DNA of 64,000 bases, from positions 32,884,001 through 32,948,000 of the forward strand of contig CM044309.1 of assembly GCA_024291935.2 (NCBI GenBank). Reading direction: 5' to 3'. Both the position numbers and the translations under genes were made by a program. The notes under the pieces are model-generated. The model had not been told where the DNA came from and made no database searches. It was given only the letters and a program-made list of their open reading frames with translations. This DNA comes from Okapia johnstoni (lineage: Eukaryota; Chordata; Mammalia; Artiodactyla; Giraffidae). Below, piece by piece: positions 10,181 to 20,725 of this stretch (position 1 is its first letter; each line of letters starts with the position of its first letter).

Positions 10181-11215
10181 AGACAAATGGCTAAAAGGGC
10201 CCTTTAAAATATTTTAAAAATTGCAGAATGTATGCAGTATGCAGTTCATTCACCTAATCTTATTGGTAGGGGAAAATTGACTGTTTCTAATTTGGCAACA
10301 TGTTTTTATTTTGTTTAGACTCCTTGTAGATGGAGCATTTTAAAGACACATGTGACTTGGGTTTTTTCTTCAACATAATGTCAGTTTCTTTAACACCTCT
10401 GGATGTGGAATAATATTCTCATTATAAAGTGACTCAAGACATTACATGGGAACAAAAGTATTTTAAGAATCTGCAGTGCATGTTTGAAGATGGAAAAAAC
10501 GTCCGATAATAAGTTTGTTAAATAGTTGATAAAGTTTATATATGCCATTTTAATTGTAATTTGGAAAGATGTTTTGATAAAATGACAAAAAATTACAGAC
10601 TTCAGAACTAGAGAATTATGAAAAATATTATCTTTACATTTACTTATTAATATAGAAAAATGTCAGACCATAATTAATGGAATATGAAACAAAGGTATAA
10701 TTATAATTTTTTAAACTTTCAGATCATACCAAAATCCATAGTCAATTAAAATGAAGAGTTTTTTTTTTTTAAAGAAGTTATAAATAAGCTTTTGGAATTT
10801 TTGATAGTGAAATTAGGTAAGAAGAGTAAATTGTATCACCGCATTGTAAAAGATATAAAATTTTTGCTAATGATTGGAAATAGTAACATTGATTAAGATA
10901 ATATAAAGTACATAATATGCTACTACAAAGAGGGTTTTTAGTACTGTCAAAGTAAGAATATTTGAAATTGGTCACTTCTTGGGTGAAATGGAAATGCCCA
11001 GAAATCTTACCATTTGTTATAAAAAGAAGTAACCAAAGGGTATGCAGCTAAAAATAGCAGAACTGCATCATTACAGAGTTGTATAGGACAGCTAATTAAT
11101 TTGAAAAATTATATAGTTTTTGTAGATTTTGTGATGTTTGGGGTGTATGTCAGATTTTTTTAATGTGTAATTTGTTGTGTTTTTTTTCCCTCAATTGAAA
11201 TAAATATTCTTTAGT
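10181..11215. other. Unassigned AT-rich stretch
   Basis: Low GC with several T or A runs. No gene and no repeat that I can name. Confidence 0.5.
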
Positions 11216-11768
11216 GACTGCAGCCGTGAAATTAAAAGATGCTTGCTCCTTGGAAGAAAAGTTGTGACAAACCTAGATAGCATATTAAAAAGCAGAGACA
11301 TTACTTTACCGCCAAAGATCCATATAGTCAAAGCTATGGTTTTTCCAGTAGTCATGCATCAATGTGAGATTTGGACCATAAGGAAGGCTAGGCACCAAAG
11401 AACTGATGCTTTTGAACTGTGGTATTAGAGAAGACTCTTGACAGTCTCTTGGACTGCAAGAGATCAAACCAGTCAACCCCTAAAGAAAATCAACCCCGAA
11501 TATTCATTGGAAGGACTTATGCTGAAGCTGAAGCTCTAATGCTTTGGCCACCTGATGTGAAGAACTGATTCACTGGAAAAAACCCTGATGCTGGGAAAGA
11601 TAGAAGGCAGAAAAAGGGAACGATAGAGGATGAAATGGTTGGATGGCATCACTGACATGAGTTTGAGCAACCTCCAGGAGATGATGAAGGACAGGAAAGC
11701 CTGGTGTGCTACAGTCCATAGGATCGAAAAGAGTTGGACATGACTGAGCGACTGAACAACAACAAACA
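11216..11768 (+). mobile_element. BovB LINE, 3' fragment
   Basis: Starts in the C-terminal part of ORF2 (CTGCAGCCGTGAAATTAAAAG) and runs to GACTGAGCGACTGAACAACAAC. A 61-codon frame at 11243-11428 keeps the LLGRK...NLDSILKSRDITLP segment, then stops. 5'-truncated, about 13 percent diverged by eye. Confidence 0.92.
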
Positions 11769-12345
11769 GGCATCAGACTGAACCCTCTCCCTATGCTGAG
11801 CCTTGAAGAAACTCAGTATATGAAAACACAGGATACTGGCCCCAGATAGCTGATGCGCATGTCAAAGAAATGATATCAGTGAGCCCAGACTCTTGTATCT
11901 TCTCATGCATAAAAAAGCGCTAAAATCCTTAACTTAGCATATCTGGTTTTCTTTCTTTCTTTTTTTTTTTTTTAATTTATTTGGCTGTGCTGGGTCTTTA
12001 GTTGTAGCATGTGAACTCTTAGTTGTGCCACTGGGATCTAGTTCCTGACCAGAGATGCAACCTGAACCCCCTGCATTGGGAACACAGAGTCTCAGCCACT
12101 GGACCACCAGGGCACTCCCTGACTTTCTTTAACTAACAGTAGTCTTTCAGAGTTCAGATTGCTTGCCCTTTGTTGCAAAACTCCTATACAGCCTGGCTCT
12201 CATCCTCGCCTCCCTGAGCAGTTTTCTGAGGGTTACTTGAGAGGGGGCCTCTCGGGCTTGAAGTCCCCTAAATTTCCACCAAATAAAACAGAACTCTCAA
12301 CTTTTAGGCTGTGAATAATTTTTTAGTCAGCTGCAGTAATGGATC
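11769..12345 (+). mobile_element. Endogenous retrovirus LTR, interrupted by CHR-2
   Basis: A TATA-like GCATAAAAAAG at 11907-11917, a polyadenylation signal AATAAA at 12282-12287 and a U5-like end TTTTTTAGTCAG give U3-R-U5 order on the plus strand. Sequence continues smoothly across the CHR-2 insertion (CATATCTGGTTTTC, then TTTCTTTAACTAACAGTAG). No retroviral gene is next to it, so it is probably solitary. The left edge abuts BovB, so the start of U3 may be missing. Class I-like by resemblance to bovine LTRs, from memory. Confidence 0.65.
11968..12122 (-). mobile_element. CHR-2-type SINE inside an LTR
   Basis: Starts with a T run and AATTTATTTGGCTGTGCTGGG and ends GGACCACCAGGGCACTCCCT. CTTTCTTT-like sequence on both sides fits a short target-site duplication. 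Confidence 0.88.
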
Positions 12346-14414
12346 TAAAATTGACCAGTGAAGACTACTGAATTTCTATATAGGTTGGTTATCTTGGAAA
12401 AGTGAAGATAGGAGACATGTAAACTCAGTTTGCATAGCTAGATCTATCTTTGATTTAAACAGTTATGTTGTTGGGAATGGCTCTCAGCCTGGAGGCAGCT
12501 GGTGAAAACTCTGTGGGGTAAGGGGAGGGGTAAAGGACCTCCTTGCCCATGTCAGGGAGCCTGCCCTGACCTCTGGCTGCAAAATACTAGCTATATGCCA
12601 TCTTTGCTGCTGAAATTACTTATCTTGTTTTGTTTTGTTAACACCTTAAAATAGGCCACCAAAAATGTAAGACCTCTAAAATGTGTATGAACACAAAAAT
12701 TTGAGACCACAAAACTATAAAGAAATTCTTTTGCCTTCAAATGTAAGATTTCACTTTCTTCGGAGCAATTAACTACAGAGACGCCTTCAGTTCATGCAAA
12801 GTTCTCTGTTCCTTAGTAAATGATGGACTTTACAAAATAATTCAACACAAATTCATTTGTTATACACTTAGTGGACCCAGACATTGTGCCTGCAACTGAG
12901 CGTACAAAGAACAAGATGCAGTTAATTGAGCTTTTTTTTTATTGGACCTCATTAAGCAGGACCCAAATAAGTAATAATGTGGCAATAAACATTCAGAGCT
13001 TTAGGAAACACAAGGCTAACAGGAATGCTACTGTGTTGAGTCTGTTCTGGAAAATGACTGGAAAAAAAAGAGCTTTTGTTTTTTTATGGAAGCAGAATCA
13101 CTGCCTAAGAGAAAAGGAACAGGAAGGAAATTATTCCATGGTGAGAATGAAGGTTAATTGCTTATTTCTTCCTCTGGGAAGTCTTTGTAAAGCAAGTAAT
13201 TTTTTTATCTTCAGGGGCCTGACATATTTTAATTAATTTATACTAATGTCCTAGTGTTTTAATGTATTTTTCTCCTGCTACAAAAAAAATACGCTTTATA
13301 AGTGGCTTGAGGCCATAGAGGGAACAAAAACTGAGGAGGGCCTCAAGATTGTTGGGATAGTAGAAAACGAACTTGTCTCACCTCATGATTTTGATGAAAA
13401 TCAGCTAAGATCGCATCTTCTTACTTCTATTCCATTAAAAAAATTTTTTTCTGCTCCATTAATTTTTTAAAAATAAACCACCTTATACTTTTATTGATTT
13501 AGACAAAATCCTCCAAAGTTATTTTTGAAACCTGATTAAGGTTTAATTCAAGCTCCTACTTTTAAGAGACAAGCATTTTTTTGCTGAGTTTCAACAAGAG
13601 TTTAGCAATCTCCTTGATATTTGTAAATCTCATCGAGATTATCACAGTAGGAGACGAACCATGTCTTGGTTTGCATATCATTTGCTCTGCAGCTAATAAC
13701 CATCACAGTGAAGAACTAATCATCTCGGCAGGGCTGTACCTGCTGTTCTAAGCTTGGGAAGAAGATAATTGCAGCTTAAAGTATCAGAGGAAAGAAGTAA
13801 AGAAATGTCATATTATTCCCTTTGTTGTGAACAGAGACAGTGGCAGGAAAGAATTAGAGAACTGTGGTTTCTGAATTATTTATCTGGTGTCACAAATGTC
13901 ACAGGACTTTTTAGTGAAGTTTTTGGTCACTACTTAACAGGAGTGTTTAAGATACACAATCTCAAGACTCGCCTAATAAAATTTAAGCCATTAACTTCCC
14001 TTTTAAGAATGGGAAATAAAGAGATTGCCGCTGCAAACGTCACATGGCTTGGAAAGTACAGCCAAGCAAAGAGTACACAGAAGGAAAGAGCCGGGCATTT
14101 CCACAGAAGTGGGGGCTCGGTTCCATATGGCTTGGCGTGGTGCAGAGCAGATGGCCTGGGCAGCGTGCTGGAAGAGATGACGGGGCCAGCAGGCAGCTCA
14201 TGAAGCCTGCCATATGAAAAGGGTTTCAATCAGTTAAGGCAAGGAAAAGTGACAATTTTTATGTTTATGATCCTTCGCTTTATGCTTTTCTAGGAGTGAA
14301 ATGAAATGGCAGGAGGACAGATGTGAGGATAAGGTAGGATAATCTCCTGGTAGGTGGACTGGTGCCAGATGCCCAGGAAAACAGCTCTAGGTGCTAAGCC
14401 AGGATCTTAAATGT
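12346..14414. other. Unassigned 2-kb stretch
   Basis: No repeat recognised over about 2 kb. Two open frames (121 codons at 12871-13236 plus, 144 codons at 13769-14203 plus) have no family motif, no bordering splice-site logic that I can support, and overlapping frames on the other strand; I do not call them genes. Cross-species conservation would be worth checking here. Confidence 0.45.
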
Positions 14415-14604
14415 CTCCCGAATAACAGCTCACTTTTGTGTGGTGCTTTCTTCGCCAGGCTTTTAAAATGTCACAACCTTACTAGGTAAGTTTGAATTTT
14501 GTTCCTAATTTAAAATGAGGAAATGGGGCCCTCAAAGAGGTAAATTGATAATTCATCCTCAGTGAGTCGTGGAGCTGTTTCTGACTCTAGGCTCCTTCCC
14601 TGAT
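14415..14604 (-). mobile_element. MIR relic, cut by BovB
   Basis: Antisense MIR: CAGCTCACTTTTGTGTGGTGC, CCTTACTAGGTAAGTTTGA, AAATGAGGAAATGGGGCCC. The MIR head lies at the junction with the BovB at 14605. Confidence 0.75.
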
Positions 14605-14817
14605 GCAGAGTCAAATAACTGGAAAAGACTCTGATCCTGGGAAAACTAAAGGCGAAAGGAGAAAAGGCCGAGGGTGAGACGGTTAGATGGCATCACCGAC
14701 TCAATGGACATGAATTTGAACAAACTGCAAGAGATAATGGAGGAGAGAGGAGCCTGGGGTGCTGCAGTCCATAGGGCCGAAAAGAGTCAGACACGACTGA
14801 GCGACTGAACAACAACC
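14605..14817 (+). mobile_element. BovB LINE, short 3' fragment
   Basis: Last 210 bases of BovB, from ACTGGAAAAGACTCTGATCC to GCGACTGAACAACAACC. Confidence 0.92.
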
Positions 14818-14894
14818 ACAATGTCTCTGGAAGATGTGTACATGGTTAAAGGCAGGTCTCCTCTATCATACATATAGAGGGAAGGACAAACATC

Positions 14895-14975
14895 ATTCCT
14901 TCATTTATTCAACAAATACTTACATCTGCAGTGTTCCAGGTGCCATCAACACTTTGTGGATATTGGAGGTGTGAG
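14895..14975 (-). mobile_element. L2 LINE tail relic
   Basis: TCATTTATTCAACAAATACTT and GTGTTCCAGGTGCCATCAAC are the reverse of the L2 3' end. Confidence 0.6.
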
Positions 14976-16119
14976 GACTCACATGTATTTATAATCCAGT
15001 GATTCTCCATAAAAAGTTTTCCTCCATATAGAGAATTTACTGTCATGGTCCTTCTAAAGAGTGCCCATCACTTTGCCCTGCATTCAAACTTGCAATGACT
15101 GGCTTTGCCATTCTGAGGCCCCGGCTTCTCTCCTGCCTTGCCTCCCTCCCTCACCTGTACACACCTTCTGAGCCCCCTAAACAGGATCGCACCTTGCTCT
15201 CTGCTGGCATGCTCAACAGCCCAACATTTGCCTTCTTAACTTTCTGCCTGGAATTCCTCACCTCTCACTAACCTCAGAATCATTCTTGTCCAACTTCAGT
15301 GTAAATTTCCTCTAACAAGTGTCTCTGGACTTCGCCCATAGGCTACAACCACAAGCGCTGTCCCTCCCCAGGAACTGCCAGAACGTCTTGAGCACACCTC
15401 TGGGGTCATTGTGTCATCACTGTGGTTATTTTGTACTGATCTTACCAACATCTCTTGATTGAGAGCTTTTGAATAAAAGGTTTCTAGTCCGTCCAAGTTT
15501 GTGGACCCCAGGATATAGCAATGTTGTGAATAGATGCCCTGAACACAATTGTCCTTGAACACAATTATCTGTATGTTAAAGATGATCCTGTGATTAAAAA
15601 CTCAATTATCCCATCATATACTGTAGCAACACTAGACACTGATTCCACCCCCCGCAACCCCCGCAACGCACGCACTTCAAGGTTTTCTTGTTGTTGCTAT
15701 TGTTTCTGCTTGCTTCTTCATTTGCTTTGTGAATTCACTAGGACATTTTGGTGTATTTCTTTGCTGAAGATTTCTATTTTTGTTTTTGTTACAATCATAT
15801 GCAGGATGGAAACATATCTATCACTGCTACTTTAAAATCTTGATCACATAATTCTAACATTGTCTTCCTGGTATTTTTAAAAATAAATGATGAGAATATG
15901 GAAAAATATCTATAAAATGATCTAAATCCCCCCCAAACAAAACTTACTTATGCCAGATTTTGAGAATGAATGTCAGTATCCAAGACCAATCAGAGATGGA
16001 TAACTTTCTTCTAGAACATTAAAAGAGTCCTTGAAAGGCAGTACCACAAATGGGGAAATTTTCAGTCTTTTTAGTGAGATTTATCTTTTTCCAGAATTGC
16101 AGTGATTTTCTTTTTATCT
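14976..16119. other. Mostly unassigned, possible old LINE pieces
   Basis: 15100-15560 has the C-rich texture of an L2 3' region. 15745-15870 (ACATATCTATCACTGCTACTTTAAA) resembles an antisense L1 fragment. Both are too diverged to call firmly. No coding signal. Confidence 0.35.
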
Positions 16120-16316
16120 AAGCCTTCTCCCTGTGGCTATTACTTTTATAGCCATTATCCCCTCCGAGTTCTGACCTCATCACCTCAGTCCTGTATTCTT
16201 GCAACATCTTCACAAATGGACCCTCTGATTTGGGACTCTCTCTCTACTATAAATCACCTCTGTCCAGAATCCAAAGTGATCTTTCTAAAACATTACTCTA
16301 AAGGTGCAACAGACCA
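16120..16316 (+). mobile_element. L2-like LINE, first segment of an interrupted copy
   Basis: ATCTTCACAAATGGACCC and CCAAAGTGATCTTTCTAAAAC match the same old LINE seen at 4440. It resumes at 17595 and ends near 18305, so MIR, BovB and Bov-tA all landed in it. Confidence 0.6.
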
Positions 16317-16435
16317 CAGTGGTCAAGGGGCTGGGCTCTGCAGTCAAGGATACTCAGGTCTGTATCTCTGGCCACTTAAGAGCTGTGTGACTTTGGACAA
16401 ATTACTTATCCAAGTGTCATTTTGTCCTCTTCCAT
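16317..16435 (+). mobile_element. MIR relic, first part, split by BovB
   Basis: GGCTGGGCTCTGCAGTCAAG to CACTTAAGAGCTGTGTGACTT is classic MIR. It ends in TCCTCTTCCAT (16425-16435), the left copy of the BovB target-site duplication. Confidence 0.9.
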
Positions 16436-17342
16436 CAGTTCAGTTCAGTCGCTCAGTCGTGTCCGACTCTGCGACCCCATGAATCACAGCACGCCAGGCC
16501 TCCCTGTCCATCACCACCTCCCGGAGTTTACTCAAACTCATGTCCATTGAGTCGGTGATGCCATCCAGCCATCTCATCCTTTGTCGTTCCCTTCTCCTGC
16601 CCTCAATTTTTCCTAGCATCAGGGTCTTTTCCAATGAGTCAAGTCTTCACATGAGGTGGCCAAAGTATTGGAGTTTCCGCTTCAACATCAGTCTTTCCAA
16701 TGAACACCCAGGACTGATCTCCTCTAGGATGGACTGGTTGGATCTCCTTGCAGTCCAAGGGACTCTCAAGAGTATTTTCCAACACCACAGTTCAAAAGCA
16801 TCGATTCTTCAGTGTTCAGTTTTCTTCACAGTCCAACTCTCACATCCATACATGACCACTGGAAAAACCATAGCTTTGACTAGACGGACCTTTGTTGGCA
16901 AAGTAAAGTCTCTGCTTTTTAATATGCTGTCTAGGTTGGCCATAACTTTCCTTCCAAGGAGTAAGTGTCTTTTAATTTCATGGCTGCAATCACCATCTGC
17001 AGTGATTTCGGAGCCCAAAAAAATAAAGTCTGCCACTGTTTCCACTGTTTCCCCATCTATTTCCCATGGAGTGACAGGACCAGATGCCATGATCTTAGTT
17101 TTCTGAATGTTGAGCTTTAAGCCAACTTTTTCACTCTTGTCTCTCACTTTTATCAAGAGGCTTTTTAGTTCTTCGTTTTCTGCCATAAGGGTGGTGTCAT
17201 CTGCATATCTGAGGTTATTGATATTTCTCCCGGCAATCTTGATTCCAGCTTGTGCTTCACGCAGCCCAGCGTTTCTCATGATGTACTCTGCATATAAGTT
17301 AAATAAGCAAGGTGACAATATACAGCCTTGACGTACTCCTTT
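16436..17342 (-). mobile_element. BovB LINE, 907-base copy with target-site duplication
   Basis: The longest BovB here. In reverse it runs from the 3' end (CAGTTCAGTTCAGTCGCTCAG) back into the reverse-transcriptase domain. The 11-base duplication tcctcttccat lies at 16425-16435 and 17343-17353. Low divergence suggests a fairly recent ruminant insertion. 5'-truncated within the polymerase domain; cannot be autonomous. Confidence 0.96.
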
Positions 17343-17417
17343 TCCTCTTCCATATTGCTCAAGAAAACAACTGTACCATCTGATAGCACTGATGTGAAAA
17401 CTTCTCTTGTAAAACAC
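16809..17417 (-). pseudogene. BovB reverse-transcriptase fragment fused in frame to antisense MIR
   Basis: Open for 202 codons. Residues from about 26 on are RTE-clade reverse transcriptase: QGCILSP at 30-36, the catalytic YADD box at 71-74 (LRYADDTTLMAE), then the conserved SCHEI-like ...[17 protein letters not shown] region and [22 protein letters not shown]. The frame is lost at about residue 202, before the true C-terminus. The first 25 or so residues, including the start codon, come from the target-site duplication and antisense MIR, so this is not a BovB start. Finger and palm motifs N-terminal to QGCILSP, and the endonuclease, are missing. A dead fragment, though the YADD aspartates survive. 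Confidence 0.9.
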
Positions 17418-17460
17418 TCAGGCAGCGTGCCTAGCATAAAGTCTCAGTTACTGAATGCTG
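17354..17460 (+). mobile_element. MIR relic, second part
   Basis: After the BovB, MIR resumes: GTACCATCTGATAGCACTG, TTGTAAAACACTCAGGCAG, GTGCCTAGCATAAAGTCTCAG. Order and strand agree with 16317-16435. Confidence 0.85.
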
Positions 17461-17487
17461 TAACTTTCATGTCATTTGTTTGCTTTA

Positions 17488-17590
17488 GGAGGAGAAGAAG
17501 AAGGAGGCGGAAGAGAGAGGGAGGTGAGAGGGGAGGGGCAAGGAGGAAGAGGGGCTGGGGAAGAAGAATAGGAAGAAAGAGAAGAAAACT
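17488..17590 (+). repeat. GA-rich polypurine tract
   Basis: About 100 bases almost entirely A and G on the plus strand (GGAGGAGAAGAAGAAGGAGG and onward). Simple sequence; such tracts can form triplex structures. The arginine-rich translation (88 codons, 17328-17594) is an artefact of the composition. Confidence 0.9.
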
Positions 17591-17594
17591 TTAA

Positions 17595-17948
17595 ATAGTT
17601 CCTAATGGGTTACAATGTAAAATGCATACTTCTTGGCTTGAAATTTTATAACATGAAACACTTCATAATCTAACTCATTCTGTCTCTACAGCATGATTTC
17701 TTGCTCCTTCTTTCCAAGGAAACTCTCTCTTTGGTCACAGAGACCTGCACGCGTGCCATTCTTTCTCATACCCATGAATATGTTGGTCTGCCTGACTGGA
17801 ACTCTTCTGAAGCCCACCTGTTAAACTTCTACATCACTCAAGACTCAAATATAAGCTCCTTGGTGAAGTCTCCTTATTATCCCAGATAAACTAATTCCCC
17901 ATTTTGCTCCCAAAGTCATGCTATCCTTACTTCTGTAAAGTAAGTTTC
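17595..17948 (+). mobile_element. L2-like LINE, second segment
   Basis: CACTTCATAATCTAACTCATTC, TTGGTCACAGAGACCTGCAC and CATCACTCAAGACTCAAATATA follow the same old LINE as 16120-16316, in the expected order. Confidence 0.55.
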
Positions 17949-17958
17949 ATGTGGCATG

Positions 17959-18152
17959 AAAGTGAAAGCTTAAGTTCAGTTGTGTCCAACTCTTTGCAAC
18001 CCCGTGGACTTAGTCCATGGAATTCTCCAGGCCAGAATACTGGAGTGGGTAGCCGTTCCCTTCCCCAGGGGATCTTCCCAACCCAGGGATCAAACCAGGG
18101 TCTCCTGCATTGCAGGCGGGTTCTTTACCACCTGAGCTATGAGGGAAGCCCC
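17959..18152 (-). mobile_element. Bov-tA SINE
   Basis: From AAAGTGAAAGCTTAAGTTCAG to GAGCTATGAGGGAAGCCCC. Flanks atgtggcatg (17949-17958) and atacggcatg (18153-18162) match at 8 of 10 bases, an aged target-site duplication. Confidence 0.92.
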
Positions 18153-18162
18153 ATACGGCATG

Positions 18163-18305
18163 GTCATAGTTTATTTGTCTTTTTCTCCTTAAGCTATAAT
18201 AATCCTTTCAAGAAATGTCTCATTAATGTCTGGTTAGACAACACCTGACAGAAGTGCCTGGCATAGAGTAGACGTCCATCAGTATTTTTAAATGAATAAT
18301 AAATG
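18163..18305 (+). mobile_element. L2-like LINE, 3' tail segment
   Basis: TTTATTTGTCTTTTTCTCC, then AGTGCCTGGCATAGAGTAGAC and TAAATGAATAATAAATG: the typical L2 end. This closes the interrupted copy that begins near 16120. Confidence 0.65.
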
Positions 18306-18381
18306 TACAAATGGATAAAGTCAGGAACCAAAGGAATCATTCTTTGTGGAACAAAGATGTGAATTTGGCTAACACATATTG

Positions 18382-18584
18382 TTGTTTAGTTGCTCAGCCG
18401 TATCCAACTCTTTGTGATGCCATGAACTGTAACCTACCAGGCTCCTCTGTCCATGGATTTTCCCAGGCAAGAATACTGGAGTGGGTTGCCGTTTCTTCTC
18501 CAGGGGATCTTCCCAACCCAGGAATCGAACCCAGGTCTCCTACACTGGCAGGCAGATTCTTTGCTGCTGACCTAGCGGGGAAGC
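18382..18584 (-). mobile_element. Bov-tA SINE with perfect 13-base duplication
   Basis: From TTGTTTAGTTGCTCAGCCG to GACCTAGCGGGGAAGC. The duplication ctaacacatattg is exact at 18369-18381 and 18585-18597. Confidence 0.95.
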
Positions 18585-18689
18585 CTAACACATATTGGGC
18601 CTGAGTATTTCACTTATAAAGTGAAACATCAAAATACACACACACACATGTGCAAAGAAACAATGAACAACTATACATAAAATACATAA

Positions 18690-18840
18690 GCAGCAAAGAA
18701 GTATATTCAATATCTTTAAACTATAATGGAAAATATTCTGAAAAAAATGTTTATATATAACTGAATCACTTTGCTGTACACCTATAACTAACACAGTATC
18801 ATAGGTCGACTATACTTCAATACAAAATTAAAAATAAAAG
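18690..18840 (+). mobile_element. L1 LINE, extreme 3' end
   Basis: TATATATAACTGAATCACTTTGC, TACACCTATAACTAACACAG and ACTATACTTCAATACAAAATT match the 3' end of the cetartiodactyl L1 type. A short (CA)n run lies just upstream (18633-18649). Confidence 0.75.
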
Positions 18841-19674
18841 ACACAATTTAATATCAGGGAATGGTTTAAGAAAACAGTATGCTTTTGTGCTGGCTCAGCC
18901 TAATCTTATAAAGCCTTTCTTCACATCTTTAATAAGTTCTGGGAGGTCAAAGTTCATAATGGGAACCAGGAGCCATAAGTCTAAACCCATTTCCTGGTTA
19001 TCTTTCTATTAACAAGACATTCCGTTTATTATAAGATTCCAATTCTTGGTCTATCAGGGCTCACTATGAAAAGAAAGGCAATAGGGATTTTACTTCTGGG
19101 ACTCATAAAAGCAAATAATCCTAGCCAAAGAAAACCTTTATGCCCAAAGATATACTTTGTGTTATTACAACTTAACAGCCAAAAAAAATTATAAACAAGC
19201 TAAATGCCTGAAATACTATGATGTTAAATATACTTTGGCACTTTTATTCAGTGAGATTCTGCTTTTTCAAATGATGATGCCTTTAATGTGCAAATAGTTT
19301 AATGGGAAAATATTTTTCCATTTAAAAATCAGGGTATATGATTGCAAATAAACAAGGATCACAGTTATGTAATGAAAGCATTGTATAGACAAAATATTGA
19401 AAAATATATCAAATATTAATAATATTTGGGTAGTAGAGCTTTTTTTGCTTTTTGGTAATTTCAAAAATGTTCTTTAATAAAAATATATTATTATTATTAT
19501 TATTATTATTATAAATATTACTTAATTTTTAATCCCAAAGCATATTTTGATAGACTAACCCTGCCAGCTCAGACCATTAAGCCAATTTAGTCCAATATAC
19601 ATTAGAAGATTCTAAGAGTCATTCAGCCTTCTCAAAAAGTTGCTCTAAGTATTCACTTGCCAAACTATGATTTT
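18841..19674. other. Unassigned stretch with a small microsatellite
   Basis: No gene or named repeat except the (TTA)8 run at 19488-19511. Confidence 0.45.
19488..19511. repeat. (TTA)8 microsatellite
   Basis: Uninterrupted TTA units; likely length-polymorphic. Confidence 0.9.
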
Positions 19675-20060
19675 AGTTCAGCAACCTTCTATGGAGAGCC
19701 TATTTTGTGAAGTCTTTGTGTTATGCATTGGATTGGGAAAGAGAAGATACAAAGAACACTTAAGACCTCACAGAAAGCACTTTACACTCTAGTTATGGGG
19801 ATATATACACCTGGTTCCCAGCTCTCCCCAGTGCTGTTCATCTGTGTCAAATGCTCTAATAGAGATGAGAGTAAAGGGCTTCATGAGATTTAACCCTGCA
19901 ACAGCACTAAGGAGTATGTACAGGAAGCTGCCCGTTGAATTAGGAGTTAAGGACTGTGAAGTGTAAAGATGTGAGAGAGGATAGTCCAGAAAGAGGAAGA
20001 AAGGCGTTAAAATGTGAGCAGAGTATTGAGTTGTCTGCTGTGATGGAAACATTTAACATA
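19675..20060 (-). mobile_element. L2-like LINE, antisense
   Basis: TTCAGCAACCTTCTATGGAGAG and AAGTCTTTGTGTTATGCATTGG read as the reverse of an L2 tail. The purine-rich stretch to 20060 fits the rest of the 3' region. Boundaries uncertain. Confidence 0.5.
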
Positions 20061-20175
20061 AGGTGGGGAAAGACTTGGGAATGAGGCTAGAATAATTGCA
20101 ATAATGCATTTGTTGGCAGTGTACACAAAACACCTAAATAAACCTGATTCTCTTCCAAGCTTCAAATATTACACA

Positions 20176-20388
20176 TGCATGCTAAGTCGCTTCAGTCTTG
20201 TCTGATTATTTGCAACTCTATTGACTATAGCCCACCAAACTTCTCCATCCGTTGCATTCTCCAGGCAAGAATACTGGAGTGGGTTGCTATGCCCTCCTTG
20301 GGGGGATCTTCCTGACCCAGGGATCGAACCTATGTCTCTTATGTCTTTTGCATTGGCAGGCAAGTTCTTTACCACCTAGGAAGCCCAT
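20176..20388 (-). mobile_element. Bov-tA SINE
   Basis: From CATGCATGCTAAGTCGCTTC to TTTACCACCTAGGAAGCCC. AAATATTA (20164-20171) and AAATACTA (20389-20396) form a probable duplication. Confidence 0.92.
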
Positions 20389-20499
20389 AAATACTATAGA
20401 CTTAATGTATTCTGAACTACTCATATATCCGTCACTTGATTTCCTATGTTTCAGCCTATTTTTGTTTTCATATTTAGACTTACATAATTTTAATTATAA

Positions 20500-20725
20500 T
20501 AATAAGAAATATAATAACAGCATCAAACCTTTATTCAGGATTTACCCTGTGCCTAAACACTCTGATTGGCATTTTCCATATATTATCTCACATGAATCTC
20601 ATGAAAATCACAGGGGTAAGCCCTTATTCCCATTCTACAGGTGAATAAACTGAGTCTCAGAAATACTAAATAATTTTCCCAAAGTCACACACATAGTAGG
20701 TAGAAATGAAAAGGCACGAAGGCAT
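20500..20725 (-). mobile_element. MIR relic
   Basis: Antisense, nearly complete: TTATCTCACATGAATCTCATG, TTCTACAGGTGAATAAACTGAG, CCAAAGTCACACACATAGTAGG. Confidence 0.85.

Noticed and set aside
12871..13236. 121-codon plus-strand open frame
   Set aside because: Composition follows the local AT-rich DNA and no motif is recognisable.
13769..14203. 144-codon plus-strand open frame with a 99-codon frame opposite
   Set aside because: No domain, no signal peptide and no supporting splice or promoter signal; overlapping frames on both strands suggest chance openness.
16540..17106. 188-codon plus-strand open frame
   Set aside because: It is the antisense shadow of the BovB copy at 16436-17342. The same type of frame appears opposite the BovB copies at 8359 and 25899.
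17328..17594. Arginine-rich 88-codon frame, at first sight an RNA-binding peptide
   Set aside because: The arginine run is a translation of the GA-rich simple repeat.
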